64,000 nucleotides of DNA, taken from the NCBI GenBank assembly GCA_029844215.1, contig CM056723.1:10128980-10192979 (forward strand), read 5' to 3'. Position 1 is the stretch's first letter; the number at the start of each line of letters is the position of its first letter. The position numbers and the translations under genes are program-made. The notes under the pieces were generated by a model that worked only from the letters and a program-made list of their open reading frames with translations, did not search any database and was not told the DNA's origin. The DNA is from Przewalskia tangutica (taxonomy: Eukaryota; Streptophyta; Magnoliopsida; Solanales; Solanaceae). Below, one piece after another: positions 13,401 to 24,152 of the stretch.

Positions 13401-14840
13401 AAAACATACAGACTGTAGGAGACATTATACAGTTAAAAACTCATGCAACTTTCAGATTTGCTGAGATAAGTATTGGTTTGACTTAGATAATGACAGAAAT
13501 GAGAGCTAAATGGGAAGAAATTCTACCATACAAACAACAGGTCCAGATGTAATGTAGTCAATCAGCTTGGGGAAGAATGGCTTGGACTGTAGGTCCTTGT
13601 AATGCTCCTGTAGCAATTAATAAGCAACTTGACCCAAAGTGCACAATTCATAGGGATGAAATACTACAGAATGACTTGGCAATTTGAACTCTCTTTTAAT
13701 TGATAAAGCAAAGATAGTGATAGTCTGTTAAAAAATATGATAGAATTCATGGAAGTAATGACATCCAAGTAAAGGTCAAGAAGGCAAACCTCTGCCAACT
13801 CTTTGGGGCACTGAAAAAGCTTTAATCCAGTAAGCTTAAACCCTTTTCTCTCAAATCTGGATATAATTTCTCCAACCTATAACAATTAAGGAAACATAAT
13901 GTTCAACATAAAACATCATTGTAAAAAGTGGACAAAAACATAAAGTTAAAGTTTTTCCAATAATCCAAACTCAAATAACAAAAATATACTGAAGCTTACA
14001 AGTCCTCTTTGAACACCATCAGGCTTAATCATGATGTACGTCTGCTCCACTTCTTCCTGAACACAAAATCCCAAAATAATCAATCAATCAACAAACCCTG
14101 CAATTCCAAATTACTTGGGCCGGCTATATATATACAAATCCTCCATACCCAACAACAACATACCCAGTGAAATCCCACAAAGTAGCGTCTGGAGAGGTTA
14201 AAGTGTACACAGGTAGGGAGTTAAAGAAGTTGTTTCCAATAGACCCTCGGCACAAGGACAAGCAATTCAAAGCAGTACAAAGGAGACAAAAATAACGAGA
14301 GCAATTAAGCCATGACAAAACACTATAAAACATGACAGAGCAGCCTGACAAAAAGAAGCAATAACTATCACAAATTAATACAATAGTCGATGTACTAGAA
14401 ACAACAGATAAAAATCTTCCATACTCATTTGGAGAATTTAACAAAATTACACTTTTTTTTACCCAAAGTTATCAATTTACCACAACATTTCTATAGGGGC
14501 AGAAGAAAAAGGAAGTGGGTGACACAAATCTTTAATGGGTAGTCAATAATTTTTTATAATCATACTTGTTACTGCATATGTATGTTGAGAGAGTGGGAAG
14601 ATTAAAAGAAGTTAGTGTAATTACCATGGAAGCTACCAAATGGGGTAGGAATATATGAGCTCTATGGACATTCCTTTTGGGGGCATATGATGAGAAAAGA
14701 TGAAATGCTGGTTGAAATGCGGCTAGTGGGCGCTGCTTCTGGACGGTAAGCCTGAACGAGGAGGAGGAAAAGTTGCTGGTTTTGGAAGAGGGTGAAGAAG
14801 AAACACGAGGACTTATGGTGGTGAGAGCGAGACACTCCAT
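10472..14840 (-). CDS. NDPK2: nucleoside diphosphate kinase 2, chloroplast type (7 exons, 223 aa)
   Basis: This enzyme transfers the gamma-phosphate between nucleoside triphosphates and diphosphates through a phospho-histidine; the type-2 plant form is plastid-targeted and linked to light and redox signalling. Exons on the minus strand are 14625-14840, 14000-14056, 13790-13876, 13527-13607, 13254-13366, 13088-13137 and 10472-10539. All borders are GT-AG and the frame is unbroken. Residues 1-72 form a Ser-rich transit peptide (MECLALTTISPRVSSSPSSK). The kinase core follows: TYIMIKPDGVQRGL, HYKDLQSKPFFPKL, GPVVCMAWEGVGVV and AEPGTIRGDLAVQTGR. The active-site NVVHGSDS carries catalytic His189, and the protein ends in EPWLVE. 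Total length is close to the family norm of about 230 residues. The last intron (10540-13087) is swollen by a gypsy remnant and the first contains an RTE fragment, yet no exon or splice site is hit. Confidence 0.95.
11018..12466 (+). mobile_element. internally deleted Ty3/gypsy element in the NDPK2 last intron
   Basis: Two direct repeats starting TGATGCAAATCAA and ending in CA (11018-11661, 644 bp; 12038-12466, 429 bp with internal deletions) act as LTRs. The short interior (11662-12037) keeps only the very end of the polyprotein (SRTNSFQGEND in one frame). A polypurine tract AAGGGGAGAA (12028-12037) directly abuts the second LTR. GGTGC flanks both outer ends (11013-11017 and 12467-12471) as a 5-bp target duplication. 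Nearly all of gag-pol is gone. Oddly, about 60 bases after each LTR are also the same (see findings). The element is antisense to NDPK2. Confidence 0.8.
14136..14424 (-). mobile_element. RTE/TS-SINE-type 3' end in NDPK2 intron 1
   Basis: On the minus strand this contains a GGGTCTATTGGAAACAAC block, a GTGTACACTTTAACC block, then GGGATTTCACTGGGTATGTT and GTTGTTG. This 3' end is shared by solanaceous RTE LINEs and TS SINEs. It is flanked by AAATCCTCCATAC (14136-14148) and AAATCTTCCATAC (14412-14424), a likely target-site duplication with one mismatch. It is 5'-truncated and has no coding capacity. Confidence 0.75.
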
Positions 14841-14984
14841 TTCTGCTCTTAGTATGCTCTTATCTAGTTTAGAAGATGATTGTCACAACTCACAATTAAT
14901 ATATAAAGGATTTAAGTTAGGGCTTAAGCACATTATTGGAATGATAATTTATTTGTTTTTTTACATGTTCCTTAATAAACATTA

Positions 14985-15620
14985 ATTAAAAAATATTTAA
15001 TTTATTTTATTTTAAATTATATTTAAATTATAATCTCTCTTTATTAAATATTTTTACTAAAGAGTATAATTGGTATTGCAAGTTAAGTTTCAGTTTTGTT
15101 CATATACTTTCCTTTCCTTTTTCCTCCGTTTGAAAAAGGGTGCTTTTTTCTGCCACATAAATCATAAAATTAAAACTATTTTGATATATTTTATATAAAT
15201 TTAATTAATAATCATAAGATTCAAATCCGCATCAAGTAAAAAATGACAAATAAAATTGAAAATAAAGAATATAAGGGGCATCGTGCATTAAACTCTCGAT
15301 ATGTGCAAAATCGAAAAGGACCGGATGGTGAGAGAAAATTTAGGTTCTTCCTTTTGAATTACCTGTAACTACTCTCTTGCCCTTATCAACTTTTGGATTT
15401 GGCCTTTGTCTGCGCACAAAAATGATAGTAATACTCCCTTATATATATATATATAAAAAATGCTATTCGGACGGTGAGAATTATAATATAAATACTAATT
15501 AATTATAATGATTCTGTTTTTTTTTAAATGTAACTGTGGTGCCCTAATACAGATAATTTCACATAATTCCAGGGCTATTTTGATCACTTTCTAAAGTTCA
15601 CGTGTTGAAAACTTGGGTTG
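14985..15620. other. NDPK2 upstream intergenic region
   Basis: This is strongly AT-rich with a TATATATATATATA run near 15440. The first few hundred bases presumably hold the minus-strand NDPK2 promoter. No gene is seen. Confidence 0.4.
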
Positions 15621-15621
15621 A

Positions 15622-16250
15622 TATTCATCAACAACAACAATAATATATTCAATGTAATTTCACAAGGTGGGTCTTGAAATGGTAGAGTGTGTAGATCTTA
15701 CACCTATAATGAAGATAGAGAGATTGTTTCTCATAGACCATCGGCTCAAATAAAAGCAAATCAAACCACAACAGTAAGGAAAAAGAAATAATAGTAATAA
15801 AGAAATCATGATTTTTTTTTAATAAAGTATGACAAAGTAGTATGAAAAAAAACAATAACATAAATACCACAAAATTATATGTCAATTGAAGTACACGACA
15901 CAATATATAATTAGAAGAATCAAAGGATAAGAAACTACAAGAGTAATACGAAGCGTGACATGCCAACTGCTAGTCGTCTATCCCGATATGTGTCCTCCAT
16001 ACTCTCGTATCTAAGGTCAGGTCTTCGGTGAGCTGAAACTGCACTATTTTCTAATCAGATCTCCCCCAATACTTCTTCAGTCTACCTCTATCCTTCTAAA
16101 AACCATTCATAGCCAACTTCGCACACCTCCGCACTAGAGCATCCGCGCCTTTCCTCTGCACATGTCCGAACCATCGCAGTCTCGCTTCCCTCATCTTGTC
16201 CTCCATCGAAGCTAACCCCACCTTATACCCGAATATCTTCATTCCTAAAA
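15622..16250 (-). mobile_element. 5'-truncated RTE-type LINE
   Basis: On the minus strand a frame with EDKMREARLRWFGHVQRKGA, then DALVRRCAKLAMNGF, is the C-terminal end of the reverse transcriptase polyprotein of plant RTE LINEs, interrupted by stops. About 250 bases of 3' UTR follow. Next come the GAGCCGATGGTCTATGAGAA block, GGTGTAAGATCTACACACTC and a terminal TTGTTGTTGTTG. The latter part equals the TS-SINE tail, matching the known LINE/SINE 3'-end sharing. Defective. Confidence 0.8.
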
Positions 16251-16531
16251 TTACTATTATATACCATGTATATAAACCATTTACATTAATGAAACCAGTA
16301 AGATATTATTCTCTTTCACTCTGAACCTAGGTCGTTTGTACAATGAGTTTATAGGTCTTACACAATGAGTTTTGACATGTTACAATGATGGAGTTGGCTT
16401 TCAAAAGTAGATAGTTTATCTGCCTTTTCGTATTACTTGGAGAGGGTGTTCAGTTCCTGTTTTAAAATTTAGCTTAGATGCAGTGCCGGCTCAATGGGGA
16501 GGAGATTTTTTTGACATCTGATAGACGATTC

Positions 16532-17451
16532 TGTTGGAAATTTACTAAATGTGAAATAAATTAATCCTATTAATTATGACTCAAACAATTGGGGGCACGT
16601 CGGAAACATGGTTTTCACACACGCGCAAATAAAGTGTCAAGGAACGTAATTTCCTTAAATGGAATAGATATTGGTACGTATACGAATTGTTTGAGACATA
16701 ATAGAATAGACGGTTATTGGTCAAATAACAATGGTTTCACATTGATAAACGAAGGAAAGACATGTGCAATGTGTAGAAGATGAAATGGGTCTGAAATCGC
16801 GGCGCCATGCTGCAGGGCCACGGCGCCGAAAGCGTCGAAACTCTCTGAAGTTTCTGCGCTGCGGCGCCAACTCTCAAGAGTCTTGGCGCCGCGGAGCCAG
16901 TCTGCAGGGCCACGACGTTGCGGGCATTTCAGACCGTTGGAAGATGGACGAAAACTGTTTTTGGGCTGATTTTGGAGCATTAATTCTCCATTATATGCCT
17001 CATGAATTCAACCATTATTTGGGCTGACTTTGGCTGAATTATTACTCCATATTCATGGTCATTACTTGGTCTTTATTGGTCATTACTTGGCTATGTAGAA
17101 GACCATCTTTTCTACACTATAAAATGGAGCCTTTTGCTCATTTGCAAACACATCTTACACTCAACAATTCTCTGAAATTGTCTTCCTCTCTTGCAATCAC
17201 AAACACTCAAAGATCTTTCTTCCAAAGTAAACACTTGAGTTCTCTTTGCTCATTTGTTTGATTCCTGTTTTATCTTGGGAGATAAGTTGTCATTACAACC
17301 GTTGAAAGGATATACGGGACAATATTATCTTAAGGATAGATCAAGAATTTGGTCGACTCAACAAGCCTTTCTATTTAATCATTTTCAGCTTTATTACAAT
17401 TTATTGTTGTTGTTATATTCTCATTTCCTTTATTTCCACATTTCTACAACA
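16532..17451 (+). repeat. copia 5' LTR
   Basis: It begins TGTTGG and ends TACAACA. It contains the GC-rich block at 16796-16930 and a likely TATA (CACTATAAAATGG, 17115-17127) just ahead of the probable transcription start. The same positions recur in the 3' LTR remnant and in the solo LTR at 2.3-3.2 kb. Confidence 0.88.
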
Positions 17452-17488
17452 AGCTTAAGATAATATTTGTTATTTCAACAACAACAAC

Positions 17489-18613
17489 ATGTCTGTTGAA
17501 GATCAATTCAACGCTTTGAACAACGCCACCACTCAAGGCAATGACAATGTCTACACTTCAACTAATCCTCGCATTCCTAATGCCTTCCAAACCACTGCTT
17601 TCGGAACTTCTAGTGCTAACACTATTTTTGGCACTTCAAGTGCTACCACTGTTTTTGGCACAACTAGTGTCAACACTGGTTTTGGTACAACCAATACCTC
17701 CACTGCTGCTCCGGGGACTTATAGTACCTATGCTCTTGTCCAAGGCGTCAACAACATCTATGCTCCTGTTGGAGGCATTCCCAACGCCTTTGCAACTACT
17801 CAAGGGGGTGTCACTGCCCCTACACATGCTGGTTTTCACCATGAACGTCCTGAAAAGTTCATGGGCACTCACTTTAAGAGATGGCAGCAAAATATGCTAT
17901 ATTTCCTGACGGTTATAGGAATGTCACGTTTCCTAACCGAAGACCCTCCACTAGTTGGGGAAGACGTGGACCCTCAACCAAATGATTTGGCGGGAGGGGG
18001 CCAGGATAACCACGTCACTGATGACATGAGGATGGTTCGCGAAGCATGGAAACATAGTAATTTCATGTGTAGGAACTATATTCTAAAAAGTTTGTCCGAT
18101 CCACTATACACGATATATTGCACCATTAAAACTGCCAAGCAGTTATGGGACAAACTTTAGAAGAAATACAACACCCAAGTTGCGGGTAGTAAGAAGTTCA
18201 TCATTGGAAAGTTCCTGAAATTTCAAATGGTGGACAATAAAAATGTGACATTCCAAGTCCAGGAATTTCAAATGATTCTACATCACCTGGATTTGGAATG
18301 ATTAAAGTCAAACGAACAATTCTTGGTTGGGGCATTGATCGAGAAGCTGCCTCCCTCATGGACTGACTTTATGAACTATCTAAAACTCAAAACGAATGAG
18401 ATGACTTTAGACGAACTTGTTGTCAAACTCCAGATTCAAGAGGACAATAAGAAGGTCATGTCAAAGGGGAAACAACTCGCTGAGGCTAAGGCAAATCTGA
18501 CGGAAGTCAAAGGGAACTCAAGCAAGAAGCGGAAGTTCCAGAAGGAAGGCAAGCCCCAAACAACTGAAAAGTTCAAGGGCAAGTGTAATCATTGTGGTAT
18601 AGTTGGTCACTGA
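17489..18613 (+). pseudogene. copia gag (UBN2-type), broken and truncated
   Basis: The frame from ATG 17489 has a Thr/Ala/Gly-rich N-terminus (repeats of FGTTS / FGTSSA) and then the copia gag core: ERPEKFMGTHFKRWQQNMLY, a segment with WKHSNFMCRNYILKSLSDPL and TAKQLWDKL. It is stopped by a TAG at 18158. The match continues with LPPSWTDFMNYLK and a Lys-rich linker. It reaches the start of a zinc knuckle (CNHCGIVGH), where Athila sequence begins at 18611 before the last knuckle cysteine. At least two internal stops plus the truncation make it non-functional. Confidence 0.88.
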
Positions 18614-18765
18614 TCGGTGTATTTTATATACACCATCTGAGTCATTTCTAGTTAGCCTTTTGCTCATTTTTGTACAAATATGTGTCGTCTTAGGATAAAT
18701 TTTCTTTCTTTTGAGTCATAATGGTTTAAAGTGGCACATTGGAGAAAAGGAGCGAAAAGAGGGCG
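18611..18765 (+). repeat. partial Athila-type LTR (LTR1)
   Basis: It starts TGATCGGTGTATTTTATATA exactly where the copia zinc knuckle is cut. It matches the first 150 bases or so of the LTRs at 19627 and 28504 but is clearly more diverged from both than they are from each other. It then jumps at GGCGAAATAG to Athila 3'-internal sequence. The left flank is GTCAC. Confidence 0.8.
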
Positions 18766-19626
18766 AAATAGTTAGGATATGCATATTAGGGAGATGACTC
18801 AGGCATTTCTTTGTTAGCCCTTTCTTACCATTCATTGTCTATCCCTGACATTAAAATTGTATCCCTAGTCAGCCCCTTTGAGCCTAAAATAAGATATTTT
18901 TTTTGACACCCTATAATTCCATATTTGTGCCATAAGTGGAAAAATTGAGTTGTTGGAATATAAAGTGTTGAAAAAGAGACAAAAGAGAGTGAACAATTTT
19001 ATTGCACCCCAATGAAAAATAATAATAAATAAGCAAAAGCCTAAGTTTGGGGGTGTCTGTTATTCATAATACACCCCATTCTCTCAAAATAAAAGAAGGG
19101 AAAGATAGGTATGAGGTGAAAAAGATAATCAAAATAAAAGGGAAGAATCGAAAGCAAAAATAGCTTATGGTACGTAAGTTGAGCCTAAATGCCTATTTTT
19201 ACATACCCCTGCCTAAGCCTACATTACAACCCTAAAAAGTCCTGAAGATTAAAAATATGTGTATCCATGATTAGTGGAGAATAGCAAGTGAACAAGCCAT
19301 AGGATTTTGAAATTGACATGCATAGTTAGGTATTCTTACTTCCATTGAGCATGATTAAATTGAATTTGCGAAATATCTGACTTGAGTGTTTAGAATGCTA
19401 AAAATCCATGTTATATGTTCCTACATATTATCCTACTAACCTTCATGCTTTTCTAAGTGACAATTGTGCAACAAATTGATCAGTGTCTTTGAGTCATTTT
19501 TTCTTCTTTTTTTTCTTTTTTTTCTTTTTTTTTTCTTTTTTTTCTTTTTTTTCTTTTTTTCGTGTCTTTATTTCTATCTTTTTTAGCTTTACTCGAGGAA
19601 GAGCAAAGTTTAAGTTTAGGGGTGTT
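18766..19626 (+). repeat. Athila 3'-internal segment, first copy
   Basis: This is nearly identical to 27685-28503. It is non-coding and ends in TTTAAGTTTAGGGGTGT, the polypurine-like tract before the next LTR. It includes a long poly(T)/TTTTTTC tract (about 19495-19560) that is much shorter in the second copy. Confidence 0.85.
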
Positions 19627-20973
19627 TGATCGGTGTATTTTATATACACATTTTGAGTCATTTATAGTTAGTATTTTACTCATTTCATTTATGTCTAGTA
19701 TAGTATTAGGGTCGTTTTCCTTTCTTTTGTGTCACAGCGGTCAGAAATGGAGAAATGACAAAAAAGAGATGAAATGAGCATAAATGAGATGGAATTGCAC
19801 ACTAAAAGGGCCAATAAATGAAGCATAAAAAGTTCCGGGAAGTATAGAAGAAATCAGACGAAGATCGAACGAAAAAAGGACGAAGAAACGAAAAATCCGG
19901 AAGAATGCCGTCACCGGCGCCGCCCTCTGAATTTTCCGTAACGCCTCTGATTTTTCGGCGCCGTGGCACCCAATCTCAGGGTCACGGCGTCGACGCGGTA
20001 TTTTTGACGTTTTGGGCCGAATTTGACACGTTTTCAGGGTCCAAAGGGGATAACTTTTCCTACCTAAATAATCTCTAACCCTTGACCTAAAGGATTTTTG
20101 GGCTATATATATTCTCTACATCATTCTCTAGAGGAGAATTCATTCATCCATTGTACATACAACACAACGTATGAGGCTAAGATTAGAGGATTTTCAAGTA
20201 TTTTCTTTTCTTTATTTTTTCATTGTTTATTTCAGTTCATGTATGAAGATTGTATTAGTTCTTAGCGTGACTTTGGCTAGGAGCTAATTACTTATTTAGG
20301 GATTTCCTTGTGATTCTCTTGAAACTCTTATTCATGAAGTAATACATTAGTTGATTTCTTCTTCACTTGTTTAAGATTTATTCAATAGTTGCTTTGGTTG
20401 CTTGATAATTAATTGATCACTAGTTATCATCACTTATATGAGTTCTAATCGAAATCCGAAAGAGGAGATTGTGAATATGCTATATTTGAATAAACAAAGG
20501 TTTAAATCGTGGACGAAAGTACCCCGATAATTGTGTAGCTTAATAGGTTACTGCTCTTAATCCTCCTTTGTAGTCAATCTTGTCATCGAAAGATAGACGG
20601 GTTCTCCATTAGGGTTGAGTGTTTATATTACCTTAACAGGAGTATAAAACGGTCTAGTTAACCTGCTATCTTAACGTAGACGAAGAAGTTAGTCTAATTG
20701 TATTAAGGATTGAATAGAGTGGATAGTTGTTGATCTTGGAAGCCTAATTCTCCATCATAACTGATTTAAATCAAAGTATTTTCATAATTAGGTTATTTCC
20801 TGCATTATTAGTTTAGAATTCCAACTCAATTAACGTTAACCAAATAGAAACCAAAGCATAGATAATCGGTACTTGAAAACCAGTCCCTGAGGACGATATT
20901 CGGTATTACCTAGACTATATTACTTGTAACGATACGTGCACTTGCGTTAAGCGTGTGTATAAATCGCACATCA
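19627..20973 (+). repeat. Athila-type LTR (LTR2), 1347 bp
   Basis: It begins TGATCGGTGT and ends AATCGCACATCA. It is followed by TTTTTGGCGTCGTTGCCGGG, the Asp-tRNA-type primer binding site typical of Athila/Tat elements (PBS about 20980-20997). It therefore serves as the 5' LTR of the following internal region. A GC-rich GGCGCC block lies at about 19910-20005. Confidence 0.9.
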
Positions 20974-21641
20974 AGTTTTTGGCGTCGTTGCCGGGGACTG
21001 GCGTACTTTCAATATCGATTTATCTATTCTTATTTCTAATTTGGTTGCTCCAAGAACAATCTAACTTGTTCTGCGAGCATCTTTTTATCACTTTTTGTTA
21101 TTTTTTTTTATTTTGCAGGTTAAATTCAAAAAAAAATACAGGTCCATGGACTACTACTTCTATCAGGGCAGCAAATTCATCAACAACATCTTAACCCACA
21201 AGTTCTGAAAGAAGATCTAGATGAGTTGCAGGCAGGCATACTCAGGCTCATCAAGTGCCAGTCTCAATTCATTGTTATACCCCGTAGTTCTGGTCATGCG
21301 CATGAGAGCGTACGAAAGGGGTTAAGACTCAAAATTTTAGAATGATAGGTTGACGGATTGTTTCGGACGGGTTTTTAGTCAACTTTGAGGCGGGTTATGA
21401 CCCGGTACATTGAGAGTTCCTAGGTGTTTCACAGGACTAGTACGTAGTTCGTTGAGTCTAGTTTCCAACGCAACCAACCGTTCGTCGATAGGACATCGGA
21501 GTAGAAAGTTATGGGAGTTACAAGTTCAGTGCGCAGTCGGACAGGAAGGTGTTTCGGTCAGGAGCCACAGGGCCGCGGCGCCAGATTATCTGAGTGTTCG
21601 CTGATGTTGCAGCGCCGCGGCGCCGGGAAGCAGGGTCGCGG

Positions 21642-24152
21642 TGTCACGACCCGACCCCGGGGCCGCTACTGGTGCCCTACCGGGGCACCCTGTCAGGTAC
21701 ACATCAGAGAATAGCAGCGGAACATACATAACACATATGCAGTCATGTCAAGTCAAGGACTCACGCCCTCTAAGTCATCACACAAATATAACCATGGGTC
21801 TCATGCCCACAACATCAATCATGCCCGTGGAATTCCTTCCTCACTGCCGGCAGTCTATGATATAACAACACCAAGGAGTACATATGAACACCAGGTCCCA
21901 CCTGTGTCCTAAGAACCGTACGGGGCAAGTACGAAGGCATAGCTACCAGATCCACCCTGCGTCCTCAACTGATCGGGGCAAGTACGAAAGCCAGCTACCA
22001 GATCCTACCGTACCAAAAATATTAAATACCTGTATCACGAAGTTGACCGGGGCAAGTACGATAGCCTCTACCAGATCCACCCTGCGTCACGTCGCAGATC
22101 GGCAAATCGCAGCTAACCACCGAATCGCCTGCATCACGAAACCTCGTCCTAACACTGACCGGGGCAAGTACGAAAGCCAACTACCAGATCCACCCTGCAT
22201 CACGTCGCTGACCGGGGCAAGTACGAGGGCTAGCTACCAGATCCACCCTGCATCAGTAGACCTCATGGAGAGCTAGTCCATGGAATAACACTATCAACAG
22301 GGAACGAACCCTCATCATGGCCGCATACCCATGGAATCCTCCATCACTGACGGTATGTCCAAGTAAACTCATAACTTCTTTAGACTTTTCATTTCTTTCA
22401 TCTATGTTTACCTTTTTCAAGAAAAACCTACTCTTTAACCTTCCATAAAGTTATTATAACCAACTCCCCATAAAGCCGTTATACTAACTTTATGCTTTAA
22501 AACTTTAGACATTCTTATCCTCTCATAAGGCCGTTATAACTGACTTCCCATAAAGCCGTTATAACTCCTTATATTTCAAACGGTTTCGTTCTTTTTAGTA
22601 ATCAAGAGACTTATACTTCAAAACCAATTTACACAATTTTCAAAATATTTCAAGCCTCTTATCTTTAGAAAACAAGTTTCTTACCTCAAAAATTAAGCCT
22701 CTTATTCTTAGAATAATTCAATACTCAATATTTTCACACCAAGTACTCTATACTTCTTTGTGTCAAGACATCCTTGTCTACCTTATTTGGGATAAACCAT
22801 TCCTCAAGAACAAGCGGGTTAACTTCTTAACCCAACCAACTTAGACATTTTCTTAAATCAAGTCAAGTATAACAAAAGGATTTACTTCATTTAAAACACG
22901 TACGTCGACCGTACTATATAGATATAACTACTCATGCTCAAGAGATAAGAAAGTTTCCACATACCTCTTCGGTCAATCCACTTGCTAATTCCAAAATACC
23001 GCACGTAGTGTGTCAACCTATAATGGTCATAATACGTTTGTTAACCTCTAGTTTCAACATAGAATTTTCCAAGTTCAAGTCACTAATTTCTATGGAAAAT
23101 TGGGCAGCATTTCCTTTGTTTCTACATACCTTGCCACCTTTTTCAAGGCCGAATTCAACATCCAAACGCCACATCTTAGGCCCAACAATCCAAATATTTC
23201 AAAGGGGATTACACACTTAAACTTAGATGTGTAAAATTCTGCCCCACAATGTATAACAACTAACTTAACAAGTTTAAGGTAGTTCTTAGGCTACAACATG
23301 CTCCCATAACCTTCTTAACCAATTCTTTCATACCCAAACCATATTTCTTACATGCAATTTATCTAAGAGCATTAATACTACTACAAGTTCTTTCTTCTTC
23401 ACATGCAACACAAATAACTAGTTACAAGAGAAGAATTGTTACCTTAAAGCTTTAGCCAAAATTATTCCAACAACTTTGCTAGCCTCCTTTCCAAGAACAC
23501 CACCACAATAACTCCTACAAGCTAGCCACAAGCTTCCTTCTTGTCCTTAACTTTTCAGATTTTCCTTAGACTTTGAATTCCTCTTGGAATTTTAGAGAGA
23601 AGTGAGAGCTTTAGCTTAGAGAGAGAGAGGGATTTGAAAGATGACCAAGTCTTCAAGACTTGGTCAAGATAAGCGACATGCAAAAATCAGATGGGGAACA
23701 CTGTCACCATCCCATGGCCTTTTAGAAGAAAAATCGATTTTCCTAAGTTTTTCCGCTGCACTTCCGCCTCGGCGCCACGACCACTGCGTGCCGGCGCTGA
23801 AACTTCTGCGACCCCTCAGAATAACCGCGCCGGCCCGCATCCGGTCTGCGCCCCGTGGCTCCCGATCAGTAACACTTTTCTCGTCCGATCACAAGACCGA
23901 ACTTGTAACTCCCATAACTTTCTACTCTGATGTCCTATCGACGAACGGTTGGTTGCGTTGGAAACTAGACTCAACGAACTACGCACTAGGCCTTTGAAAC
24001 ACCTGGAAACTCTCAATGTAATGGGTCATAACCCGGCTCAAAGTTGACTAAAACCCGTCTGAAATAATCCGTCAACCTATCTTTCGAAAATTTTAAGTCT
24101 TACTCCCTTTCGTACGCTCTCATACACATGACCTGAACTACGGGGTATAACA
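21642..24152 (-). mobile_element. second Del-like solo LTR, inverted and nested
   Basis: Read on the minus strand it starts at 24152 with TGTTATACCCCGTAG and ends at 21642 with GGGTCGTGACA, so it is a full 2511-bp copy of the surrounding LTR. The duplication CGCGG flanks it (21637-21641 and 24153-24157). It therefore inserted into the already resident LTR in opposite orientation. The result is an inverted repeat with arms of about 2.3 kb (21642-23900 against 24158-26423) and a second pair (21273-21560 against 23860-24152). Confidence 0.88.
21915..22262 (+). repeat. minisatellite inside the inner Del-like LTR
   Basis: There are five or six imperfect units of about 50-65 bp carrying GGGGCAAGTACGA...GC and CTACCAGATCCACCCTGC. 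The matching part of the outer copy (25665-25800) has a different unit built on CATGCGGGT, so the array has evolved separately in each LTR. Confidence 0.8.
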